From: Saprospiraceae bacterium
GTDB taxonomy: Bacteria > Bacteroidota > Bacteroidia > Chitinophagales > Saprospiraceae
Reading direction: 5' to 3'
Assembly: GCA_024103005.1 (NCBI GenBank)
Contig: JAGFJA010000007.1
Span: 310,001 to 374,000, forward strand
DNA length: 64,000 bases
Under the pieces are notes generated by a model. It ran no database searches. It worked only from the letters and a program-made list of their open reading frames with translations, and was not told the DNA's origin. Shown piece after piece: positions 8,421 through 16,491 of the stretch. Both the position numbers and the translations under genes were made by a program. Position 1 is the stretch's first letter; each line of letters begins with the position of its first letter.

Positions 8421-9353
8421 TTACTCACCCTTTGGTTGATACAGGTTGAGCTGATTCAAAGCCATCATGTTTTTGATGGATTTTTCCATACCTTCGACGC
8501 TGCCGTCAAGGAAAATGACATTGCCTTTGCTGTTTTCTGCAATTTGTTTGATGGATTCAGTCCACATGGTAAACAGGATGACGGAAGTATCCAGATTGGC
8601 ATCCTGCATCTCCTTACTTGCCTGAGTCATTCCGCGCGCAACCTCTTCCCTGAACGATGCCACTGCCTGACCACGCATTCTGGAAGCTTCTCTCTCGGCT
8701 TCGGCGGCTATCTTTATGGCGTTTCCTTCAGCTTCAGCCGCCTTGGTTTTGGTGATTAAAAGAGCCTGTCCCTCATTTTCCGCGGCAGCTTTCAGGTTAT
8801 TTGACGCTACAACTTTTGCCATGGAGCGCATAACCTCTTCATCAAAAGAGATGTCATTTATCTGCAGGTCGATGAGGTGATAACCCCACTCCTCCAACAT
8901 GGAATCGACATTGTGCTTGACTACTTCCACGATTTCCCGACGGAGAGAAAGAACTTCACTTTGTTTTTTAGTAGCCACATAAGCACGTATATTCCCTTCT
9001 ACAACTCTGGAAAGGGTCTGCATAAAGCTTCGATCATCTATAAATTTAAATGCTACGGCTTTGATGATTTGTTCCGTATTGTTAAGTACCGCGTACAATA
9101 GCATGGAAGTGAAATGGACATTTGCCTGGTCTGAAGTAGTTGCGTGGAATTCAAGTTCGACAGATCTGTTTTGTATAGAAATGGTCTTATATACCTGTTC
9201 CAGAAACGGTATTTTAAAATTTAAACCGGGTGTCAGAATCCTCTGATATTTTCCAAACATGGTTATAACGGCTACAGTGCCCTGGCGGACCGAAACCAAT
9301 CCGGAAAATACGAAAAGCGCTGCCACGACAATTAAGATAATAGTTATATTCAT
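8421..9353 (-). CDS. SPFH/Band 7 domain membrane protein
   Basis: 310 residues from ATG 9353 (an upstream TTG would add 8 residues). One N-terminal membrane helix (about 3-22), then the SPFH domain beginning VRQGTVAVITMFGKYQRILTPGLNFKIPF, typical of stomatin/HIR-like proteins. A long Ala/Glu-rich helix follows (KTKAAEAEGNAIKIAAEAEREASRMRGQA), as in flotillins and prohibitins that form ring-like oligomers at the membrane. Probably organises membrane microdomains or partners a protease, but no NfeD-type protease gene is adjacent. Single gene; the bp after it up to the HMA terminator hold nothing recognised. Confidence 0.88.
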   Translation of the reverse strand: MNITIILIVVAALFVFSGLVSVRQGTVAVITMFGKYQRILTPGLNFKIPFLEQVYKTISIQNRSVELEFHATTSDQANVHFTSMLLYAVLNNTEQIIKAVAFKFIDDRSFMQTLSRVVEGNIRAYVATKKQSEVLSLRREIVEVVKHNVDSMLEEWGYHLIDLQINDISFDEEVMRSMAKVVASNNLKAAAENEGQALLITKTKAAEAEGNAIKIAAEAEREASRMRGQAVASFREEVARGMTQASKEMQDANLDTSVILFTMWTESIKQIAENSKGNVIFLDGSVEGMEKSIKNMMALNQLNLYQPKGE

Positions 9354-9440
9354 TTTGATTTTTTTTATTGTTTTCAAATTAACAAATTCTCCTGGGCGAA
9401 AAGTTCTTTTGTGCAGACAATTTAGATGAAATACTTTTAT

Positions 9441-10322
9441 TTACTGACCAATAGATAGGAGCATTGCCATGAAAGCTTCTTTTTTTCTTTCCATTGTCAG
9501 CATCCGATGTGCATAATGCTGGAGTAAGGTTTTATAGTCAGCCTGTTCTAAGATTTGTTTTACCTCTTTTTCCTGAGCCATTTCGGCTATTTCATCATCA
9601 GTAGGTAAGCTTTCCAAACTGGCGAGTGCAGCCAGATCATTTGCGGTCAGGATGTGGCTTTGCTTAAATGTTTCCGGCAGATTTTCAAACCCAATAGGGG
9701 AAGCAATGTATGGCTGAAATATTTTATATACAGCGTCACCGGAGGCTCTGGAATAAAAAGCCCTGCCCATTCGCGCCATCAGGTCTATTTTATGAGGGTC
9801 AATTTGTTGATTTTCATCAAGAATCGATGGATCGGCATGGATTCTGACGACTTCGCAGATGATAAGATTGCCGGCGCCGCCACCCTCACCCAGAGGCATG
9901 ACTTCTTTGACCTTACACTCGAGGTGTGCCAGACATTCCTTGACGCGGGGAGGTTTGACAAGGTCGGATGGGATGGGAGTTAGGCCTGACTTAACAAATT
10001 CATTGACATCGCTTGGGTAGTCCACGCTACACAAAGTCACTTGCCTGACTACTTGGTGTGAAACGGCATTGATGACACACTCTCCGGTGGCAATTACATT
10101 GGCAAGAGTATCTTTGGTAGTGTTGTTGCTTACCCGGCGATTTGCACTAAAAATTACGATGGGCGGGTTGCTGCTGAAACAATTAAAGAAACTGAAGGGC
10201 GCCAGATTGGGATTGCCTTCACTATCTACCGTAGATACGAAGGCGATAGGCCTGGGGGCAACAATTCCCAATAAAAGCTGATGAAGATCCTTGGTAGATA
10301 GATTGTTTGGTTCAAAATACAT
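9441..10322 (-). CDS. Flavin reductase family protein
   Basis: 293 residues. Residues about 1-200 are a flavin reductase-like FMN-binding split barrel: LGIVAPRPIAFVSTVDSEGNPNLAPFSFFN is the family's opening signature, followed by NTTKDTLANVIATGECVIN. Family members bind FMN and often act as reductase partners of monooxygenases or as flavoproteins of unknown substrate. The last ~90 residues (helical, Glu/Lys-rich) are an extension seen in Bacteroidota homologues. The start lies 5 bp after the folB stop, so both form an operon with folB first. Confidence 0.88.
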   Translation of the reverse strand: MYFEPNNLSTKDLHQLLLGIVAPRPIAFVSTVDSEGNPNLAPFSFFNCFSSNPPIVIFSANRRVSNNTTKDTLANVIATGECVINAVSHQVVRQVTLCSVDYPSDVNEFVKSGLTPIPSDLVKPPRVKECLAHLECKVKEVMPLGEGGGAGNLIICEVVRIHADPSILDENQQIDPHKIDLMARMGRAFYSRASGDAVYKIFQPYIASPIGFENLPETFKQSHILTANDLAALASLESLPTDDEIAEMAQEKEVKQILEQADYKTLLQHYAHRMLTMERKKEAFMAMLLSIGQ

Positions 10323-10327
10323 TTGTG

Positions 10328-10702
10328 TTAATTTTTTCGTTCAAAATAACCGGTATCTAACTGTACCACTGTATAGTTAAGCCGTGGAAGGGTAATTGGT
10401 CTTACTTTAGTGATTTTCAGGCTGACACCTGTAGTTTCGGGATATTTGGTTTGTATCAGTTTGATTATTTTTTGAGCACATGTTTCGATCAAGTCGCTTC
10501 CTTTCTTTAAGACATTAGCAGTCATTTCAGCGAGCGCACCGTAGTCTATGGTTTGGGAGATGTCCTCGATTACCTGAACCTCTGAAGGCCGGATGGCTAC
10601 TTTTAGGTCAACAAGGAAGTCATTTCCCAGGATTTTTTCTTCAGGATAGAGCCCGATAGGCGCGTGAACAGAGAGTTGTTCAAAACCAACAATTAATGGC
10701 AT
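10328..10702 (-). CDS. folB: Dihydroneopterin aldolase
   Basis: Converts 7,8-dihydroneopterin to 6-hydroxymethyl-dihydropterin and glycolaldehyde in folate synthesis. 124 residues, normal for FolB. The opening VGFEQLSVHAPIGLYPEEKILGNDFLVDL matches the family, with the conserved Glu (YPEE) and DYGALAE segment, and a Lys (KITKVRP) near the C-terminal active-site region. I start at ATG 10702: an earlier in-frame TTG at 10729 lies inside the -7 box. Cotranscribed with the flavin reductase. Confidence 0.9.
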   Translation of the reverse strand: MPLIVGFEQLSVHAPIGLYPEEKILGNDFLVDLKVAIRPSEVQVIEDISQTIDYGALAEMTANVLKKGSDLIETCAQKIIKLIQTKYPETTGVSLKITKVRPITLPRLNYTVVQLDTGYFERKN

Positions 10703-10726
10703 GTAGGAATTTTTGCGGAAAATTAT

Positions 10727-10734
10727 CAAAATTA
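10727..10734 (-). promoter_or_regulatory. -7 promoter box TAATTTTG of folB
   Basis: Exact TAnnTTTG on the minus strand, 24 nt upstream of the folB ATG. Decides the folB start. Confidence 0.5.
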
Positions 10735-10772
10735 ACAGAGAAAACCCGATTTCAATATAAAATAAATTATAC

Positions 10773-11561
10773 TTGCAACCAAAATTTGACTCCTTGGCAG
10801 TTTTTAAATTTGTTCAAAGCATTCTACTCCATTTTTTGGCAGGCCTGCGTATCCTTTTTTGCATTTTCGGGCTTATCATAGCTGTTCCTATGCTACATAT
10901 TGAGAGTTGGCTCTTTGGATATACAGCTGAAAGAGGATTTAAGTACAGGCGCTGGTTTACTCGGTATTATATCCTTGTTTTAAATATCCGGATCAGGAAG
11001 GAGGGGTTTCCGGATGGCGAGAATTGCCTCTTTGTCTGCAATCACAGGATGATGATTGATCCGGTCGTTATCTTGAATTATTGTAGAGGCTATATAGTCA
11101 GCAAGGCAGAGGTGGCTGATTATCCTGTTTTGGGAAGCGGAGCCAAAAATGCCGGCGTGGTATTTGTCCAGCGAGACAAGAGGTCGTCACGAGCCGCTGT
11201 AAAGGAGGAAATTGGCAGATTGTTATCATCCGGAGATAGCGTCGTCATCTTTCCCGAAGGCACAGTTAATACAGGTGTCTTAACTGCAGTATTTTCACGG
11301 GGTTCATTTGATGAAGCAGCCAAATGCGGTTGCTCCGTGGTGCCCGTTGCCTTGGATTACAGAGATCCGGGAGTTTATTGGGGTGCCAATATTTCATTGA
11401 TACGGCATTTTATGGAAGTATTTAAAAGGCCGGCACTTTTTACCAGAATTTGTTTTGGTCCTGCCATAACAAGCACTGACGGAAACGAGCTGATGGAAAA
11501 GTCCAGAGCGTTTATTGACGGGAAGTTGGCTGAGTGGAGGTCAGAATGGAGCAAGAGTTAG
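10773..11561 (+). CDS. 1-acyl-sn-glycerol-3-phosphate acyltransferase (PlsC family)
   Basis: 262 residues from a TTG. N-terminal membrane helix (about 20-42), then the four acyltransferase blocks: the catalytic HX4D motif NHRMMID (H91, D96), the downstream block GVVFVQRDKRSS, and IFPEGT (159-164) which binds the glycerol phosphate. Adds a second acyl chain to lysophosphatidate at the inner membrane, making phosphatidate. No in-frame ATG precedes the membrane helix; TTG 10773 or TTG 10794 must serve unless the protein is shorter (ATG at 10890 would lose the helix). The 3' end faces rmuC with only 6 bp between the stop codons. Confidence 0.85.
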   Translation: MQPKFDSLAVFKFVQSILLHFLAGLRILFCIFGLIIAVPMLHIESWLFGYTAERGFKYRRWFTRYYILVLNIRIRKEGFPDGENCLFVCNHRMMIDPVVILNYCRGYIVSKAEVADYPVLGSGAKNAGVVFVQRDKRSSRAAVKEEIGRLLSSGDSVVIFPEGTVNTGVLTAVFSRGSFDEAAKCGCSVVPVALDYRDPGVYWGANISLIRHFMEVFKRPALFTRICFGPAITSTDGNELMEKSRAFIDGKLAEWRSEWSKS

Positions 11562-11567
11562 CCGATG

Positions 11568-12989
11568 TTATTCTTCCAAAAGGTCTTGATTTTCACTATC
11601 AAACAGGTATTCCTCGGGAATTGATTTTTTTGTATTGAGGCCCATGCTTTTTAGCTTTTCAACCTGAGAAATCAGGTTTCCCCGGCCTGACCTTAACTTG
11701 TTGAATGCGGCATCATAAGAGTTGGTCGTTTTCTTTAGCTGATTTCCGATATCTTCCAAGTCGTTGACAAAACCGACAAATTTATCATAAAGGGCACTGC
11801 CTTGTTTTGCAATCGCCTCTGAATTCCTATTTTGCAGTTCCCGTTTCCAGATATCCGCAATCATTTTTAAGGCGGCGATGAGGTTTGTAGGACTTATGAG
11901 AATGATTCTCTTTTTGTAGGCATAATTCCATATTTCCTGGTCGTAATGCATGACGGTCAGGAAGGCAGGTTCGATCGGGATAAACATCATGACAAAGCCG
12001 GCAGATTCCGCTATGTCATTGTAGTTTTTACTGCTCAGGTTGTCGATGTGATTCTTTATGGATTGGAAGTGAGATGCCAAAGACAACTCTTTACTTTCGG
12101 GGTCATCATCATTGACATATCTTTCATAAGCGGTAAGGGAGACCTTGGAGTCGATGACGATACGGCGATTGTCCGGATATTTTATGATAATATCGGGTTG
12201 TTTCCTGTTGCCATCTTCATCGTGGTAGGATTCCTGGACGAAGTATTCTCTTCCTTTTTCAAGACCGGAATGTTGCAGGATACTTTCAAGAATCATTTCA
12301 CCCCAATTGCCCTGTGTTTTTGCCTGACCTTTGAGGGCATTGGTGAGGTTGTTTGCGTCTTTGGATATTTGGTTGTTGAGCTGGACGAGTTCTTTTATTT
12401 TAGATTCAAGAGTAAACCGTTCCTTCGACTCTTTGTCGTAAGTTTCTTCAACTTTTCGCTTGAATTCAGCAAGGTTTTCACGAAGGGGGTTCAGGATTTG
12501 TTCCATTTTTTCATGGTTGGTTGAGGTGAATTTTTGGGTTTTCTCTTCAAGAATTTTATTGGCTAAAGCTTCAAATTCGAGTAGGGTTTGCTTGCGTCCC
12601 GCCTCAATTTCATCTTTTTGAGTATTTAATTTACCGGTGAGGGTGTCGATTTCATTTTCAAGTATGTTTATTCGGATAAAGTGTTGATTCAATTTTTCAT
12701 TAAGTTCTGTATTTTCATCTTTTAAGTTAAAGTTGAGCCTGGTTTCATTGTTATAATCACTGCTGAGCGATTCATATTTTGTGGATAGTTGAGCTAATTG
12801 AATGCTCAGGTTTTTCCCGTTATCCATTTCTTTTTCCAGTTGGGCTTTGGCATTTGAAAGTTGACTTCGGAGCTCACTCTCTGTGGCTTTTGCAAATTGA
12901 CTTGCATTTTTTGAATAAAAATAAGCGGCAATAAATCCTGCGACAAAGGTCGCTATCGGTAACAGATAGAATAAATAATTTGATCCCAT
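11568..12989 (-). CDS. rmuC: DNA recombination protein RmuC
   Basis: 473 residues from ATG 12989 (an upstream TTG would add four). One N-terminal membrane helix (about 4-22), a long coiled coil (about 30-190), and the RmuC domain with QGNWGEMILESILQHSGLEKGREY, IVIDSKVSLTAYERY and AGFVMMFIPIEPAFL, all highly characteristic. RmuC limits inversions between short inverted repeats; the domain is related to restriction-endonuclease folds. Monocistronic. Confidence 0.93.
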   Translation of the reverse strand: MGSNYLFYLLPIATFVAGFIAAYFYSKNASQFAKATESELRSQLSNAKAQLEKEMDNGKNLSIQLAQLSTKYESLSSDYNNETRLNFNLKDENTELNEKLNQHFIRINILENEIDTLTGKLNTQKDEIEAGRKQTLLEFEALANKILEEKTQKFTSTNHEKMEQILNPLRENLAEFKRKVEETYDKESKERFTLESKIKELVQLNNQISKDANNLTNALKGQAKTQGNWGEMILESILQHSGLEKGREYFVQESYHDEDGNRKQPDIIIKYPDNRRIVIDSKVSLTAYERYVNDDDPESKELSLASHFQSIKNHIDNLSSKNYNDIAESAGFVMMFIPIEPAFLTVMHYDQEIWNYAYKKRIILISPTNLIAALKMIADIWKRELQNRNSEAIAKQGSALYDKFVGFVNDLEDIGNQLKKTTNSYDAAFNKLRSGRGNLISQVEKLKSMGLNTKKSIPEEYLFDSENQDLLEE

Positions 12990-13017
12990 GCCAGCATTCA
13001 ATATTATGATTTTAAGG

Positions 13018-13025
13018 CAAATATA
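13018..13025 (-). promoter_or_regulatory. -7 promoter box TATATTTG of rmuC
   Basis: Exact TAnnTTTG on the minus strand, 28 nt before ATG 12989. Confidence 0.5.
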
Positions 13026-13225
13026 AGTTAAATAAAATGATAATTCAATAATTTCTCTTAATCCGTTCCCTTTATTTGGTTTGACTTAATGGTAGGATAA
13101 TGATGAATGTTGAATAAGTATAGGGAACAATAATGTCAAAATCCTTTTAATGGAAAATGATGAAAGGGGCTTTGGAGAGGGGAGGAATATGATTGGTGTA
13201 TAAGGGTTTGAGGCAGGTGTTATAA

Positions 13226-13375
13226 CGAAGTAGGTAGTTAAATAATAATGGTTTGATGCGGTATCATCAATATTTTTAAATATAGAAAGTTAAAATTATG
13301 CAAGTTTATGAATTTGGTTAAAAGAGTTTTGCTGTAAAATCAGGTGTTTCGGTTATTAGTTAACTACCTACTCCG
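13226..13375 (-). repeat. 150-bp element with terminal inverted repeats (copy A)
   Basis: The two ends are inverted copies of each other: left CGAAGTAGGTAGTTAAATAA and, read on the minus strand, right CGGAGTAGGTAGTTAACTAA, with 2 mismatches over the first 23 nt. The interior is AT-rich without an ORF. A second, 149-bp element with the same two kinds of end lies at 62631-62779 in opposite orientation. The 'CGG' ends agree over about 31 nt (one mismatch) while the interiors differ. This is the structure of a miniature inverted-repeat element or paired REP-like units. It fills part of the 530-bp divergent gap between rmuC and lnt; the rest of that gap shows only promoter boxes. Confidence 0.75.
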
Positions 13376-13468
13376 AAATGAATTATAATAATTGTTTATA
13401 AGTAACAGAAAAACATTTAATAATAAATATTCATAATTATAATCTATTCATTCGGATTTTTCATAGGC

Positions 13469-13476
13469 TATTTTTG
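13469..13476 (+). promoter_or_regulatory. -7 promoter box TATTTTTG of lnt, with a nearby palindrome
   Basis: Exact TAnnTTTG 43 nt upstream of the lnt ATG. Between box and ATG lies the perfect palindrome TTTGGCAAGCCAAA (13491-13504), which would be in the leader and could be an operator or a small hairpin. Confidence 0.4.
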
Positions 13477-13519
13477 TTTTTTTTCCCATATTTGGCAAGC
13501 CAAATTCAAAATATATCCA

Positions 13520-15256
13520 ATGAAAAATAAAGGCAACATTTTACTTCTGGTAAGTATAGTAGTTTGTGTGCTTACTTCATGGTATATGTGGACCCGCCCT
13601 TTGTGGTCGTTTGTTCCCTTGTTTAATTATTTGAGTATTTGGGGGATATTTTTGTGGCTGTTCAGAAAGTCCTTTACGGATGATTCTCCAAATGGCGGGT
13701 GGCTTAAATTGGTGTTTATTTCAGGTATCATCTTGTCTGTTGGTTTCCCGCCAAGTCCTTTATTTATAGGTCTTATGGTTGGATTTGTTCCATTGATGAT
13801 GCTGGAAAATGAGATTAGGAAAAGTCATAATCGTCCTCAACCGGGCAAGTTATTTAAATATTTGTTTTTTGGATTCTGGTTGTGGAATATCCTTACTACC
13901 TTCTGGATAGCCAATACAGCCTTTATTGCAGGTATAGTCGCCAATGTCGTCAATGCTGCACTCATGACACTTCCATGGTTGGTTTTCCATGTTGCGACAT
14001 TTCGGTCAAATTGGAAGGGGCGCTATATTATCTTGGCATCTGGCTGGATCTTGTTTGAATACCTCCACACGCAATGGGATATTAGCTGGCCATGGCTGAC
14101 CCTGGGCAATGGATTGACTTCTTGCTATCCATTGATTCAATGGTATGAGATAACAGGATATTTCGGAGGCTCTGTATGGATATGGCTGGTCAATATTTTG
14201 GTCGGAATGTCTTTTATTTGGCCGGAAAGAAGGCGGAAATTTTTATTTATTTCTGCTCTGACCGTGATTATTCCTGCTTCTTTGTCCCTTCTGGCATATA
14301 TAAATTATAAAGAAAAAGGCACGCCGCTGGATGTGTCGGTGGTTCAGCCCAACTTTGAACCACACTATCAGAAGTTTAGCATTCCGGAGCCGCAGCAGGT
14401 CGAAAAAATATTCCGTATGACCTCTGAAAATATTGACTCTGCAACACGGCTTGTTATTATGCCGGAAACTGTACTGGATCCGGTTAATCTGGACGAAATA
14501 TATGGTGAAAACAGAGGTCTTGCCATCCTTCGCAGTTTATTGAAACAGGCTCCTCATGCGTCTATACTTGGCGGGGTGGGCGGATATCATATTTTTCATC
14601 AAAACCCGGGCAGGGAGACTGTAAGAAAGAATGGCAGTACTTTTTATGAGCTTTATAATGCCGCTATTTTGATGGAGCCTGATATTGATACCGTACAGGA
14701 ATATCATAAATCAAAATTTGTTCCGGGAGCTGAATTGTTTCCTTTTAAGAAGGTACTGCCTTTTTTAAAACCATTGGTTCGCAAGCTGGGAGGTACCTAT
14801 GAAGGCTTTGCTCCACAGTCCGAACCTTCCAATTTTCGATTTGACGGAGGTAAGCAGGTGGCACCAATTATTTGTTATGAAAGTATTTATGGAGGATGGG
14901 TTGCCGGGTATGTCAGAAAAGGAGCAGGCCTCCTTGCTATAATCACCAATGACGGCTGGTGGGACAACACTCCGGGACATTTGCAACACATGTCTTTTGC
15001 AAGGTTAAGGGCGATAGAAAACAGAAAAGATATAGCCCGGTCAGCCAATACCGGGACATCCTGTTTTGTTAATCAGAGAGGAGATGTCAGGATGAAAACC
15101 GGCTATAATGAAGATGCCGTAATCCGGGATAAAGTGTTTTATAATGAAGGTACAACCTTCTATAGTCGTCATGGTGACTACATCGTGGCGATTATGGTTA
15201 TCGTATTTATTTTATCCATGGTGTATAATTTTCTACCAAAAATGAAAGGAAATTAA
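13520..15256 (+). CDS. lnt: Apolipoprotein N-acyltransferase
   Basis: Transfers the third acyl chain to the N-terminal cysteine of lipoproteins, the last step of lipoprotein maturation, at the inner membrane. 578 residues, a little longer than the E. coli enzyme. An N-terminal block of membrane helices (to about 260) is followed by a nitrilase-type periplasmic domain with the catalytic triad: E316 in MPETVLDP, a Lys in HKSKFVPGAE (probably K397), and C452 in ICYESIYGG. A last helix is at about 553-570. The many lipoproteins in this window are its clients. Confidence 0.92.
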   Translation: MKNKGNILLLVSIVVCVLTSWYMWTRPLWSFVPLFNYLSIWGIFLWLFRKSFTDDSPNGGWLKLVFISGIILSVGFPPSPLFIGLMVGFVPLMMLENEIRKSHNRPQPGKLFKYLFFGFWLWNILTTFWIANTAFIAGIVANVVNAALMTLPWLVFHVATFRSNWKGRYIILASGWILFEYLHTQWDISWPWLTLGNGLTSCYPLIQWYEITGYFGGSVWIWLVNILVGMSFIWPERRRKFLFISALTVIIPASLSLLAYINYKEKGTPLDVSVVQPNFEPHYQKFSIPEPQQVEKIFRMTSENIDSATRLVIMPETVLDPVNLDEIYGENRGLAILRSLLKQAPHASILGGVGGYHIFHQNPGRETVRKNGSTFYELYNAAILMEPDIDTVQEYHKSKFVPGAELFPFKKVLPFLKPLVRKLGGTYEGFAPQSEPSNFRFDGGKQVAPIICYESIYGGWVAGYVRKGAGLLAIITNDGWWDNTPGHLQHMSFARLRAIENRKDIARSANTGTSCFVNQRGDVRMKTGYNEDAVIRDKVFYNEGTTFYSRHGDYIVAIMVIVFILSMVYNFLPKMKGN

Positions 15257-15284
15257 AATATAATTTTGTTTACATAAAAAGATT

Positions 15285-15292
15285 TACCTTTG
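15285..15292 (+). promoter_or_regulatory. -7 promoter box TACCTTTG of prs
   Basis: Exact TAnnTTTG, 36 nt before ATG 15329. It overlaps an in-frame TTG at 15290 and so rules that codon out as the start. Confidence 0.6.
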
Positions 15293-15328
15293 AACCGTGT
15301 ATTCAGAACAAATCCAAATACGGAAATA

Positions 15329-16258
15329 ATGGTAGAAGTCAAGCTGTTTTCATGTGCTGCCTCTGAGTATTTAGCAGAGCGAATCAGCGATTATTATGGT
15401 CAAGCCTTATGCGATAGGAAGATAAGCAGGTTCTCTGATGGGGAGATGCAGACCATCATCAATGAGTCAGTTAGAGGCGCGTATGTGTTTTTTGTGCAAT
15501 CAACCTTTCCTCCTTCAGACAATTTGTTTGAACTTTTACTTTTCATAGATGCAGCCAAGCGCGCATCAGCAGGATATATAACGGCTGTTATTCCGTATTT
15601 CGGTTATGCTCGCCAGGACAGAAAAGATAAGCCAAGGGTTCCCATTTCAGCCAAGCTGATTGCCAATCTTCTCCAGGCTGCCGGTGCGGACAGGATTATG
15701 ACGATGGACCTGCATGCTGAGCAAATTCAGGGATTTTTTGACATCCCGGTGGATCACCTGAAATCGGAAGCGATATTCATGCCCTACCTTCAGTCACTGG
15801 ATTTGACTGATGTTAAGTTTGCTTCTCCGGATGTAGGAGGTGTTAAGCGCGCACGAGTCTATGCCAAGCATTTTAAGAAAGATTTGGTAATTTGCGACAA
15901 GTATCGTGAAAAAGCCAATGAAGTGGCAGGAATGACGGTGATAGGCGATGTAAAAGACGCAGATATTATCCTGGTGGATGACCTGGTAGATACCGCTGGA
16001 ACATTGTGCAAGGCTGCAGATGCACTCCTGGAAAAGGGGGCAAAAAGTGTCCGTGCTATCTGTACACACCCCGTTTTATCAGGTAAGGCGTATGAGAATA
16101 TTGAGAATTCCAACTTGCTGGAACTTATAGTTACAGATACTATTCCATTGAAACAAAAATTCACAAAGATTAAAGTTTTGTCAACCAGTAAATTATTCGC
16201 CAGGGCAATCAGAAATACCCATGAACACCGGTCAATCTCCGCCTTGTTTTTTGAATAA
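15329..16258 (+). CDS. prs: Ribose-phosphate pyrophosphokinase
   Basis: Makes PRPP from ribose 5-phosphate and ATP for nucleotide, His and Trp synthesis; cytosolic. 309 residues from ATG 15329, the usual length. Visible motifs: YFGYARQDRKDKPR (ATP/flexible loop), MDLHAEQIQGFFDIPVDHL (the class signature with the conserved Asp and His), and the PRPP loop DDLVDTAGT at 217-225. It has its own promoter box just after lnt. Confidence 0.95.
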   Translation: MVEVKLFSCAASEYLAERISDYYGQALCDRKISRFSDGEMQTIINESVRGAYVFFVQSTFPPSDNLFELLLFIDAAKRASAGYITAVIPYFGYARQDRKDKPRVPISAKLIANLLQAAGADRIMTMDLHAEQIQGFFDIPVDHLKSEAIFMPYLQSLDLTDVKFASPDVGGVKRARVYAKHFKKDLVICDKYREKANEVAGMTVIGDVKDADIILVDDLVDTAGTLCKAADALLEKGAKSVRAICTHPVLSGKAYENIENSNLLELIVTDTIPLKQKFTKIKVLSTSKLFARAIRNTHEHRSISALFFE

Positions 16259-16491
16259 AAGTGTATTTAATCATTTGAAACCAGCGGGATTGTTTTTAGC
16301 ATCCGGTGTCTTAGACTTTATCAAAGCTTTTGGCTGAAACAATTGACCATGAGTTTTAATCTGTTTTTTTAAATTTAGTTAAATTTCTTGGAGTAAAGTT
16401 AATTATTTATTAATTTTATTGGCCTCATATTTGGATTCCATTAATTTTATTGAATAAAATGGTTTATCACTTTCTCTTTAATTCTATGATT

